Positions 1-6,553 of a DNA stretch of 8,654 nucleotides are shown in pieces. This DNA comes from Micromonosporaceae bacterium (lineage in GTDB: Bacteria; Actinomycetota; Actinomycetes; Mycobacteriales; Micromonosporaceae): positions 1-8,654 of the forward strand of contig JADGHA010000159.1 in assembly GCA_019689695.1 (NCBI GenBank), read 5' to 3'. Both the position numbers and the translations under genes were made by a program. The notes beneath the pieces are model-generated. The model was not told the origin of the DNA. It made no database searches and saw only the letters and a list, made by a program, of their open reading frames with translations. The stretch's first letter is position 1. Each line of letters opens with the position of its first letter.

Positions 1-708
1 TAGCGCGACCGCGAGCAGCAACTCGGCCAGGTCCCCGCCGTAGTACATGATTTGCGCGGCCTCGCGGACCTGCGCCGCCGCGGACCCGCTCTGCGGCGGC
101 CAGTCCCCGGCGTGGGCGTAGAGGAGCTTGGCCAGCGCACCGTGCGCGCCGGCGGCCGCGACCAGGACACCGGCCCGGAGGGGGAGGCCGGGCCGGTGCG
201 GCACCGGGTCGGTGCCGGCGATCGACCACGCGAACAGGTATCCGGCGGCGAGGAAGTGCCCGTGGACGAGGCCGTGCAGGGCCGGGCTGGCCTGTGTCGC
301 GGCGTACAGCGGGGTCAGGTAGAGCAGGTAGAGGCCGCCGACGTCGAGCACCGCCGCGGTCACCGGGTGCCTGACCACACCCGCCGGCCGGCTGCGCATC
401 AGCCGCGCCACCACTCGGCGCGCGCCGCCGTTGAACGCCGGCAGGACTGCGGTAACCGGACCGGACAGCGCGAAGGCCAGCGGGGCGTACATGCCGACCA
501 GCAGGTGCTGCACCATGTGCAGCCGGATGTCGTGGTCCGGGTGGACGCCGTGACCGGCCGGGCGGATACCGGGCAGCGCGGCCGCCAGCGCGAGCAGGGC
601 GGCTCCCGCGCCGAAGCCGGCCGCCCGCCATCCACCCGCCGCGGCGTACCGGCTCGGGCGTCCATTGTGGGCGGCCCGGCGACGGTCGCCGGTGCGCCGG
701 CAGGGCAT
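1..708 (-). CDS. CtaG-type cytochrome c oxidase assembly membrane protein (C-terminus beyond window)
   Basis: Reading the minus strand from position 708 gives 236 residues without a stop, running off the left edge. The protein is hydrophobic with several membrane helices. HMVQH at about residues 64-68, in the stretch RLHMVQHLLVGMYAPLAFAL, is the signature of the caa3_CtaG family (PF09678). Later stretches YLLYLTPLYAA and GLVHGHFLAAGYLFAW add further conserved histidines, and a distal MYYGGDLAELLLA fits the last helices. Family members are integral membrane proteins linked to copper delivery and assembly of haem-copper oxidases. I chose the ATG at 708 because GGGAGG (717-722) lies 8 bases upstream and an in-frame stop, which is the stop of the preceding glycosyltransferase, lies just before it. 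That 30-base gap suggests co-transcription with the glycosyltransferase. The N-terminal 35 residues are Arg-rich and poorly conserved. The family assignment is firm; the exact role is inferred. Confidence 0.86.
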   Translation of the reverse strand, partial: MPCRRTGDRRRAAHNGRPSRYAAAGGWRAAGFGAGAALLALAAALPGIRPAGHGVHPDHDIRLHMVQHLLVGMYAPLAFALSGPVTAVLPAFNGGARRVVARLMRSRPAGVVRHPVTAAVLDVGGLYLLYLTPLYAATQASPALHGLVHGHFLAAGYLFAWSIAGTDPVPHRPGLPLRAGVLVAAAGAHGALAKLLYAHAGDWPPQSGSAAAQVREAAQIMYYGGDLAELLLAVAL

Positions 709-738
709 GCCGCCGACCTCCCGCCCGGGCGGGGCCGG

Positions 739-1770
739 CTACCCGCCCGGCCGGGCGCCGGCGAGCACGTCGTTGTACAGCTCCAGGTGCTTGGTGACCA
801 TGCATTCGGTGCTGAACCGGCGCCGGGCCTCCTCCCGGCACCGCTTGCGGTCCAGGTTGCCCACCTGCGGCAGGACGGCGGCCAGCGCGTCAATGTCCTC
901 CCGGATGTACCCGGTGACGCCGTCGTCGACGATCTCGGGCGCGGCACCGCACGGGGTGGTCACCACCGGGGTACCGGCGGCGAGCGCCTCGAGCATCACC
1001 AGGCCGAAGGGCTCCGCCCACTGGATCGGGTTGAGCATGGCGGTGGCGCCGCAGAGCAGGTCGTACTTCTCCTCCTTGTTCAGCTCGCCGAGGTACTCCA
1101 CGTCGGAGTTCAGCAGCGGAGCGACGGCGCACTCGAAGTACTCCCGCTCGCCCTTGTCCTGCAGCTTCGCCCCGATGCGCAGCGGCACGCCGGCCTTGCG
1201 GGCGACCAGCGCCGCCTCTCGCACGCCCTTGCTGGGGCTCATCCGCCCGAGGAAGCAGAAGTAGCCCCCGGAACCGTCGCCGAACGGCACGGCGTCGACG
1301 TCGATGCCGTGGTGGATCACCCGGGTGATGGGGACGCCCTGCGCGGTGGACGCCTGGTGGTGGGAGATCGCGACCAGCGCCACATCGTCCGCCATCGCCT
1401 GGTAGGCCTCCCTGAGGAACGGCCGGAACGGGCCGTGCAGGGTGCTGACGATCGGGACGTCGGGCGGTCGGCGCCGGTACAGCGGGCCGATCAGGGTGTG
1501 GTCGTGGACTATGTCCATCTCCTGCATCGCTTTGTAGGAACGCACGATATGCGCCAGCTCGACCTCGGTGAGCCCGATGCCGTCCGGGTCCGCCGGCGGC
1601 GCGCCCGGCACCAGCGGTACGGGGCAGGTGCTGTCTCCTGGAGCGGCCACCAGCACGTCGTGGCCGGCCGCCAGGTACCCGCGGGCGAGGCGGTCCACCA
1701 CCCCTTCGATTCCCCCGTACGCGGGCGGCGGAAGTGCCGTCCACGGTGTGGAGACGATTCCGATTCGCAC
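739..1770 (-). CDS. Family 4 glycosyltransferase (GT-B fold)
   Basis: This 343-residue protein has the layout of GT4 retaining glycosyltransferases. The N-terminal Rossmann half opens with MRIGIVSTPW and the glycine-rich donor/acceptor loop PAYGGIE (about 16-22), followed by DIVHDHT. The C-terminal half has the linker HGIDVDAVPFG, FLGRMSPSKG, and the E-x7-E nucleotide-sugar motif EPFGLVMLE (E253 and E261), then AAGTPVVTT. It probably transfers a sugar from a nucleotide donor to a small molecule or cell-surface acceptor in the cytosol; donor and acceptor cannot be read from sequence. The start is a GTG at 1768-1770, favoured by a strong AAGGAG five bases upstream and by alignment of the first strand with family members. 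No signal peptide or membrane segment is evident. It lies 30 bases before the CtaG-like gene and is divergent from the amidohydrolase gene. Length is slightly short but normal for the family. Confidence 0.93.
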   Translation of the reverse strand: MRIGIVSTPWTALPPPAYGGIEGVVDRLARGYLAAGHDVLVAAPGDSTCPVPLVPGAPPADPDGIGLTEVELAHIVRSYKAMQEMDIVHDHTLIGPLYRRRPPDVPIVSTLHGPFRPFLREAYQAMADDVALVAISHHQASTAQGVPITRVIHHGIDVDAVPFGDGSGGYFCFLGRMSPSKGVREAALVARKAGVPLRIGAKLQDKGEREYFECAVAPLLNSDVEYLGELNKEEKYDLLCGATAMLNPIQWAEPFGLVMLEALAAGTPVVTTPCGAAPEIVDDGVTGYIREDIDALAAVLPQVGNLDRKRCREEARRRFSTECMVTKHLELYNDVLAGARPGG

Positions 1771-1970
1771 GACTGCTCCTTCCAGCCCGGTACTCCTGCC
1801 GGCTGGGGTCCTTCCAGCGCGGTAGGCCGTGACCGCCCCCTCATACCCGCACAGCGGCGAGTCAGGCGTCAGTCACGGAAAGTGGTCAGGGAAGGTGCGG
1901 CGTCCTTGACTGCCCGGCCGGCGAACGGCTGTTCTCGTCCTGGTGACCCCCGTCGTGACAGACTGGGCCC
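1771..1970. promoter_or_regulatory. Divergent intergenic region with a 10-bp direct repeat and a weak promoter candidate
   Basis: This 200-base gap separates the glycosyltransferase (minus) and ACMSD-like (plus) genes, so it must hold promoters for both. On the glycosyltransferase side TCCTTCCAGC occurs twice, at 1777-1786 and 1809-1818, 32 bases apart (about three helical turns). The first copy overlaps the ribosome-binding site, and the second can pair with GCTGG at 1802-1806. On the plus side TTGACT (1906-1911) with an 18-base spacer to TGTTCT (1930-1935) is a weak sigma-70-like candidate. GTCAG recurs at 1861, 1868 and 1885. No clear Shine-Dalgarno precedes the ATG at 1971. The function of these repeats is inference. 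Confidence 0.4.
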
Positions 1971-3008
1971 ATGATCAACCAGGCAGCGCAGGATGGCGGC
2001 GTCGACAAGGTGGTCGACATCCACACCCACTACGTGCCGCGCGCCTGGCCGGACCTGAGCAGGGCGCTCGGGCCCGCCCCGGACTGGCCGTGGCTGCGTC
2101 CGGAGAGCGAACGCGCGGCCATGCTGATGCTGGGCTCGCGGGAGTTCCGGGCGATCACCGACACGGCGTGGAACGCGCAGGTCCGCCTCGCGGACATGGA
2201 CGCCGACGGGGTGGACGTGCAGCTGCTCTCGCCGACCCCGGTGTTCTTCGGCTACCACCGGCCCGTCGACCACGCCATCGGCGTCGCCCGCATCTTCAAC
2301 GACCTGGCCCGGGAGATCTGCGCCGAGGCGCCCGACCGCCTGGTGTCGCTGTGCCAGGTCCCGCTCCAGGATCCCGACGCCGCCTGCGCAGAGCTGGACC
2401 GGTGCCTGGCCGCCGGGCACCTCGGCGTGGAGATCGGCAACCACGTCGGCGACGCCGACCTCGACGACGAGGGCGTGGTCACCTTCCTGCAGCACTGCGC
2501 CCACACCGGCGCCGCGGTCTTCGTGCACCCGTGGGACATGCCGGGCGGGCCGCGGCTGGAGCGGTGGATGGCGCAGTGGCTCGCCGGGATGCCGGCCGAG
2601 ACGCACCTGTCCATCCTCGCGATGGTGCTCGGCGGCGTGTTCGACCGGGTCCCGCGCGATCTGCGGATCTGCTTCGCACACGGCGGCGGGTCGTTCGCCT
2701 TCTGGCTCGGCCGGATGGACAACGCGTGGCACCGCCGGCACGACATCGTCGGTGCCTCCGAGCAGCCACCCTCGGCGTACGTCGACCGGTTCTATGTGGA
2801 CAGCGTGGTGTTCGCCCCGGCCGCGCTGCGGCTACTGGTGGAGACGCTCGGCGCGGACCGGGTCCTGCTCGGCAGCGACTACCCGTACCCGTTGGGGGAG
2901 CGGCCCGTGGGCGCGGTGGTCCGCGACAGCGAATGGCTGACCGACCAGCAGCGGGCGTTGATCCTCGGCGGCAACGCCCGAAGGTTCCTCGGCGAACGCT
3001 GGTCCTGA
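1971..3008 (+). CDS. ACMSD-type metal-dependent decarboxylase (amidohydrolase superfamily)
   Basis: This 345-residue protein matches 2-amino-3-carboxymuconate-6-semialdehyde decarboxylase (EC 4.1.1.45; NbaD in Pseudomonas, PF04909) over its full length. Metal ligands of the TIM barrel are visible as H18 and H20 in DIHTH, H186 in FVHPWDMPGG and D303 in LLGSDYPYPLGE. H237 in CFAHGGGSFAFWLGR is the catalytic histidine position, and R248 eleven residues later matches the carboxylate-binding arginine. R60 in EFRAITD matches the arginine donated across the dimer. VPLQDPDAACAELDRCLAAG and HLGVEIGNHVGD also agree with the bacterial enzyme. The known reaction removes CO2 from ACMS, diverting tryptophan/3-hydroxyanthranilate catabolism away from quinolinate. 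No other kynurenine-pathway gene is in the window, so it may instead act on a related carboxylated substrate. The ATG at 1971 lacks a good ribosome-binding site; a downstream GTG near 2010 would remove little. Confidence 0.88.
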   Translation: MINQAAQDGGVDKVVDIHTHYVPRAWPDLSRALGPAPDWPWLRPESERAAMLMLGSREFRAITDTAWNAQVRLADMDADGVDVQLLSPTPVFFGYHRPVDHAIGVARIFNDLAREICAEAPDRLVSLCQVPLQDPDAACAELDRCLAAGHLGVEIGNHVGDADLDDEGVVTFLQHCAHTGAAVFVHPWDMPGGPRLERWMAQWLAGMPAETHLSILAMVLGGVFDRVPRDLRICFAHGGGSFAFWLGRMDNAWHRRHDIVGASEQPPSAYVDRFYVDSVVFAPAALRLLVETLGADRVLLGSDYPYPLGERPVGAVVRDSEWLTDQQRALILGGNARRFLGERWS

Positions 3009-3028
3009 CCGCGCGACCGGCTCAGGAC
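3002..3028. terminator. Hairpin spanning two convergent stop codons, candidate bidirectional terminator
   Basis: GTCCTGA (3002-3008) and TCAGGAC (3022-3028) are perfect 7-base inverted repeats. The stem extends inward by CCG (3009-3011) with CGG (3018-3020) across one bulged C, leaving a 6-base loop. The stop codon of the ACMSD-like gene (3006-3008) is in the left arm and that of the GvpU-like gene (3022-3024, minus strand) is in the right arm. With only 13 bases between the genes, this is the natural place for shared termination. There is no T-run on either side, so it would be a non-canonical, actinobacterial-type terminator. Confidence 0.55.
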
Positions 3029-3486
3029 GCGGTTCGGGCGATCGACCAGCCGGAGACGTCCGACAAGCGACCCCGCCAGTATCCGGCCTGGCGCGGACCG
3101 GAGGAGAGCGACTCGACGGTGGCGTTCCTCAGGTGGATGTACGCGGTCCGGGTGCGTAGGGCGCCCTGCTGCTCGTCGGTCAGCTCGTCACCCGCCGACC
3201 GGGCCGCCACCGCCTCGCTGGTCACCCGGGCGTGTTCCTTCAGCGCGCTCGCCAGCTCAAAGTAGGTGGAGTCCTGCCCGCCGGAGATGTGGGCCACCTC
3301 GTCGAACCACTGCCAGTTCGGGATCAGCTCGCCGGTGATGACCAGGCCGCGCACGGTGAGTGTGATGGCCGGGCCACCGGACAGAGCTTCCTGGGACTGG
3401 TTGACCGTCTCGACATACGTCGCCAGGACGTCATCGGGCTCGTCCCAGTCCAATTCGGGTTCACACGCGACAGTCCACTCTGACAT
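3022..3486 (-). CDS. GvpU-like protein (gas vesicle accessory family), orphan
   Basis: This 154-residue soluble, acidic protein resembles GvpU, the small accessory protein of Bacillus-type gas vesicle clusters. Three blocks recur in order: a beta-rich ITLTVRGLVITGELI followed by FDEVAH, a central helical stretch, then AYIHLRNATV, and a terminal YWRGRLSDVSGWSIART that corresponds to the WRGK-[I/L]-[A/S]-E-V-x-G ending of GvpU. The N-terminus (SEWTVACEPELDWDEPDD) is extra and acidic. The start ATG is supported by GGAG five bases upstream (3492-3495). A possible -10 element TACCGT on the minus strand (3516-3521) lies about 30 bases upstream, with no convincing -35. No gvp structural gene lies in the window. 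GvpU has been linked to vesicle clustering in Bacillus; the role of an isolated homologue is unknown. The family call rests on motif memory, not a search. Confidence 0.7.
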   Translation of the reverse strand: MSEWTVACEPELDWDEPDDVLATYVETVNQSQEALSGGPAITLTVRGLVITGELIPNWQWFDEVAHISGGQDSTYFELASALKEHARVTSEAVAARSAGDELTDEQQGALRTRTAYIHLRNATVESLSSGPRQAGYWRGRLSDVSGWSIARTAS

Positions 3487-3785
3487 TTCCGCTCCAGACG
3501 GCGAGCCGGCACCTCACGGTAACCCGGCACGGGGCGGGATCCGCGCAGCGACACGGCGGCAGGGGAGCGGCCTTGAGCCGTGCCCGACAGGGGGCGCCGC
3601 GCCGAGCGGGCCACAGGCCGGCGAGCCCGAGCGAGCCACAGGCCGGCAAGCGCGAGTGGGAAAGGGGCCGGCGAGCCCGAGCGGGCAAGGGGCCAGACCC
3701 CGAGCCGGTGGCGCCCGGGCCCCATGAGCCAGGCGGTTGTCGGGGCACCGGCTGCCCGGCCGGGGCGTCGGGCATCATGGGCCTC
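3487..3785. promoter_or_regulatory. Divergent intergenic region upstream of the ligase operon
   Basis: This stretch of nearly 300 bases lies between the divergent GvpU-like and MshC-like genes and must contain both promoters. Its middle is taken up by the 25-base tandem repeat listed separately. The part from 3551 to 3600 has related but degraded GGC/AGGGG wording. I see no convincing -35/-10 pair for the plus-strand operon; the region is too GC-rich to call one by eye. Although one frame stays open through it from 3573, the Gly/Arg/Pro-rich translation is an artefact of repeat and base composition rather than protein. Confidence 0.4.
3601..3700. repeat. Four-copy 25-bp tandem repeat
   Basis: Four head-to-tail units of exactly 25 bases occupy 3601-3625, 3626-3650, 3651-3675 and 3676-3700. 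The consensus is roughly (C/G)CCGAGCGGGCCACAGGCC, followed by GGCGAG. Units 1 and 2 differ at 3 of 25 positions. Units 3 and 4 share AAGGGGCC in place of CACAGGCC and diverge at the right end of unit 4. A further partial CCCGAGCCGG starts at 3699. The period is not a multiple of three, which argues against coding. Its position 86 bases before the operon start suggests either repeated protein-binding sites or a recent local duplication. Confidence 0.8.
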
Positions 3786-4928
3786 ATGGTTCAGCGCTCC
3801 ACCCTGCCCGGGCAGCCGCTGGTCCGCGGCGCCCAGCTCCGCCTGGGCGACCGGGTCCTTCCGCTGCTCAGCCCCGCCCGGGTGTACGTCTGCGGCATCA
3901 CCCCGTACGACGTGACCCACCTCGGCCACGCCGCGACCTTCGTCTGGGCGGACGTCGCCGCGTCGGTGCTGCGTGCGGCCGGCGTGGACGTGGTGACCTG
4001 CCGCAACGTCACCGACGTGGACGACGTGCTGACCCGGGCCGCGGACGCGCGCGGCCGGGCGTACGACGAGTTCGCGCTCTACCAGGAGTACCTGTTCGAC
4101 AAGGACATGGCCGCACTGGGGGTGCACCGGCCCAGCCACGCGCCACGGGCACGGCACTTCATCGGGCAGGTCCAGCGGCTGGCCGCCGCGCTGCTCGCCA
4201 GCGGCCACGCCTACCAGCGGGAGGGGCACGTCTACTTCCGGGGCCGGCAGGTCGTGGCGCGCAGCGGCCTGACCGCCGAGCAGGCGCGGGCGCTCGCCCA
4301 GGAGTACGGCGACGACCCCGACGATCCGCTCCGTGACGACCCGTTCGACGTGCCGGTATGGCGGCCGTCGGACGAGCGGCAGCCGGCCTGGCCCAGCCCG
4401 TGGGGGCCGGGGCGGCCCGGCTGGCACGCCGAGTGCGCGGCGATGGCGGTGGCGGTGCTCGGCACCAGCGTCGACATCGTGGCCGGCGGCGACGACCTGC
4501 GCTTCCCGCACCACGCCTACCAGGCCGCGATGGTGGAGGCGGCCACCTCGGTCACCCCGTTCGCCCGGGCCCACCTGCACGTGGGCACGGTGCACCAGGG
4601 CGGCGCCAAGATGGCCAAATCCACCGGCAACCTGAGCCTGGTCAGCGACCTGCTGCGGGAGCATCCGGCGGGAGCGGTCCGGCTGCTCATCCTCGACCAG
4701 CCCTGGCACGAGCCGTGGGACTACGAGCCGGCCCGGCTGGCCGCCGCGGCGGCCACGCTGGAGGACCTGTACGCGGCGGCGGGACGCCCGGACACCAGCC
4801 CCGGCGCCACCGACGCGGTGATCGAGGCGCTGCTGGACAACCTGGACGTGCCCCGGGCGATTGCGGTCGCCCGGACCAGTGGGGGGGAAGCGGCCCGCCT
4901 GCTGCTGCGCGTACTGTCTTTGGTCTGA
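3786..4928 (+). CDS. MshC/cysteinyl-tRNA-synthetase-like ligase paralogue
   Basis: This 380-residue class I synthetase-fold protein is closest in wording to MshC, which joins cysteine to glucosaminyl-inositol in mycothiol synthesis. YVCGITPYD (C36) leads into the HIGH-equivalent HLGH (45-48). GPGRPGWHAECAAM carries C217 and FPHHAYQ carries H242, giving the Cys/Cys/His zinc set that binds the cysteine thiol. The fourth CysRS ligand, Glu of HHENE, is replaced by Gln246; MshC as I recall it has Ser here. The KMSKS loop is KMAKST (275-280). There is no C-terminal anticodon-binding domain, so tRNA charging is unlikely. Divergence from MshC proper (HHEM is HHAY here, KMSKSKG is KMAKSTG) suggests a different amine acceptor. 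The start is uncertain: ATG 3786 is chosen, ATG 3777 is in frame, and neither has a strong ribosome-binding site. The TGA overlaps the next ATG by one base. A run of seven G (4881-4887) lies near the end. Confidence 0.85.
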   Translation: MVQRSTLPGQPLVRGAQLRLGDRVLPLLSPARVYVCGITPYDVTHLGHAATFVWADVAASVLRAAGVDVVTCRNVTDVDDVLTRAADARGRAYDEFALYQEYLFDKDMAALGVHRPSHAPRARHFIGQVQRLAAALLASGHAYQREGHVYFRGRQVVARSGLTAEQARALAQEYGDDPDDPLRDDPFDVPVWRPSDERQPAWPSPWGPGRPGWHAECAAMAVAVLGTSVDIVAGGDDLRFPHHAYQAAMVEAATSVTPFARAHLHVGTVHQGGAKMAKSTGNLSLVSDLLREHPAGAVRLLILDQPWHEPWDYEPARLAAAAATLEDLYAAAGRPDTSPGATDAVIEALLDNLDVPRAIAVARTSGGEAARLLLRVLSLV

Positions 4929-6553
4929 TGTCCTTTCCGACCCGCAAGGTGGTCACGGCTCTCGCCGCCGTGATAGTCCTGCTCGCCCTGATCGGCCCGG
5001 ACCGGGTGACCCGGCTGACCCCTGCGGCGTTCGTGCGCATCCCGGTCGAGGCCCTGCTGGCCGTGGCCCTGCTGCTCATCCTGCCGGCCCGGCCGCGGCG
5101 CTGGGTGGCCGGGGTGCTCGGCGGCCTGCTGGGCCTGCTCACCGTGATGACCATTGTGGACGCCGGCTTCTACGCCGTGCTCGACCGGCCGTTCGACCCG
5201 GTGCTGGACTGGCCGCTGTTCGGCAACGGCATGGACTACCTGACGATGTCCAGCGGCCGGGCCGCCGCGGTCGGCGCGGCGGTCGGCGCGGTCGGGCTCG
5301 CCGTCGCGATCCTGGTGCTGATGACGCTGTCGGTGATGCGGCTGGCCGAGCCGCTGGTCCGGCACCGCAGCGCGGCGGCGCGTACCGTCGGGGTGCTCGG
5401 CGTCGCCTGGGTGGTCTGCGCGGTGCTGGGCGCCCAGATCGTGCCGGGCCTGCCGGTGGCGAGCCGCAGCGAGGCGGCGCTGGTGTACGACCACGCCCGG
5501 CAGGTGCACGCGAGCCTCGGCGACCAGGGTAAGTTCGCCAAGGCGCTTGCCGTCGACGCGTTCCGCGACACCCCGGGTGACCAGCTGCTCACCGCCCTGC
5601 GCGGCAAGGACGTCGTCCTCGCCTTCGTGGAAAGCTACGGACGCTCCGCGGTCGAGGACCCGGAGCTCGCCGAACCGGTCGACGCGGTGCTGGACGCCGG
5701 CACCCGCCAGCTGCGCGCGGCCGGGTTCACCGCCCGCAGCGCCTTCCTCACCTCGCCGACGGCCGGCGGCGGCAGCTGGCTGGCCCACTCCACGCTGCTG
5801 TCCGGCCTGTGGATCAACAACCAGCAGCGCTACCAGAGCTTTGTCCACAGTGATCGGTTCACGCTCACCCGGGCCTTCAAGCGGGCCGGGTGGCGGACCG
5901 TCGCGGTCATGCCGGCCACCGGCAGGGACTGGCCGGAGGGCAAGGTCTACGGCCACGACAAGATCTACGACGCGCGCAACCTCGGCTACCAGGGGCCGCC
6001 GTTCAGCCTCGGCGCCGAGCCCGACCAGTACACGCTGTCGGTCTTCCAGCGCCGGGAGATGGCGGCGGCGGGCCGCGGCCCGCTGATGGCGGAGATCCCG
6101 CTGATCTCCAGCCACTCGCCCTGGACGCCGGTGCCCCGCATGCTGGACTGGGACGACATCGGTGACGGCTCGGTCTACGCCGGGATGGGCGCGGAGGGCG
6201 ACCCGCCGGCCGTCGAGTGGCGCAGCCCCGGCCGCATCCGCGCCGACTACCGCGGCACCATCGCGTACACGCTCGAGGCGCTGATCTCGTACGTGGAGAC
6301 CTACGGAAACGACAACCTGGTCCTGATCTTCCTCGGCGACCACCAACCGGCCCCGGTGGTCACCGGCGAGGGCGCCAGCCGGGACGTGCCCATCACGATC
6401 ATCGCGCACGACCCCACAGTGCTGGACCGCATCTCGGCGTGGGGCTGGCAGGACGGCCTACGGCCGCACCCGGACGCGCCGGTCTGGCGGATGGACACCT
6501 TCCGCGACCGGTTCCTGACCGCCTTCGGACCGGGAGGTCACGCCGGTGGCTGA
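4928..6553 (+). CDS. LtaS/sulfatase-superfamily membrane enzyme with five N-terminal helices
   Basis: This 541-residue protein has five predicted membrane helices (about 8-23, 38-54, 60-77, 112-134 and 153-171) followed by an extracytoplasmic catalytic domain, the layout of lipoteichoic-acid-synthase and phosphoethanolamine-transferase-like proteins. Alkaline-phosphatase-superfamily metal positions are visible: E235 in VVLAFVESYGRS, H396 in ISSHSPW and D471-H472 in FLGDHQP. The nucleophile position expected after the first strand falls in TAGGGSWLAHSTLLSG, with S283 the likeliest residue in place of the usual Thr (T278 is an alternative). It may transfer or hydrolyse a phospho- or sulfo-group outside the membrane; the substrate is unknown. 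The start ATG at 4928 overlaps the ligase TGA (TGATG) and lacks its own ribosome-binding site, implying translational coupling. The open frame extends upstream to 4358 but is antisense-like filler inside the ligase gene. A GTG eight bases before its end starts the reductase. Confidence 0.87.
   Translation: MSFPTRKVVTALAAVIVLLALIGPDRVTRLTPAAFVRIPVEALLAVALLLILPARPRRWVAGVLGGLLGLLTVMTIVDAGFYAVLDRPFDPVLDWPLFGNGMDYLTMSSGRAAAVGAAVGAVGLAVAILVLMTLSVMRLAEPLVRHRSAAARTVGVLGVAWVVCAVLGAQIVPGLPVASRSEAALVYDHARQVHASLGDQGKFAKALAVDAFRDTPGDQLLTALRGKDVVLAFVESYGRSAVEDPELAEPVDAVLDAGTRQLRAAGFTARSAFLTSPTAGGGSWLAHSTLLSGLWINNQQRYQSFVHSDRFTLTRAFKRAGWRTVAVMPATGRDWPEGKVYGHDKIYDARNLGYQGPPFSLGAEPDQYTLSVFQRREMAAAGRGPLMAEIPLISSHSPWTPVPRMLDWDDIGDGSVYAGMGAEGDPPAVEWRSPGRIRADYRGTIAYTLEALISYVETYGNDNLVLIFLGDHQPAPVVTGEGASRDVPITIIAHDPTVLDRISAWGWQDGLRPHPDAPVWRMDTFRDRFLTAFGPGGHAGG

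Noticed and set aside
52..1974. 640-codon open frame on the plus strand
   Set aside because: It lies antisense to the CtaG-like and glycosyltransferase genes, translates to Arg/Gly/Pro/His-rich low-complexity text, and has no family motif. It is a composition artefact of high-GC coding DNA.
3573..3785. N-terminal extension of the ligase gene through the tandem repeat
   Set aside because: The extension is Arg/Gly/Pro-rich, the repeat period is not a multiple of three, and MshC-like proteins begin about 35-45 residues before YVCG, which fits ATG 3786 or 3777.
4358..4927. Upstream extension of the LtaS-like open frame
   Set aside because: It overlaps the strongly supported ligase gene in another frame and lacks domain content. 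The first membrane helix begins just after ATG 4928.
3786..4928. Genuine cysteinyl-tRNA synthetase
   Set aside because: The protein is too short, lacks the anticodon-binding C-terminal region, and lacks the fourth zinc ligand of CysRS.
4721..6409. 562-codon open frame on the minus strand
   Set aside because: It is antisense to the LtaS-like gene, is rich in Arg, Gly, Val, Asp and His, and shows no recognisable domain. The sense strand has clear catalytic motifs.
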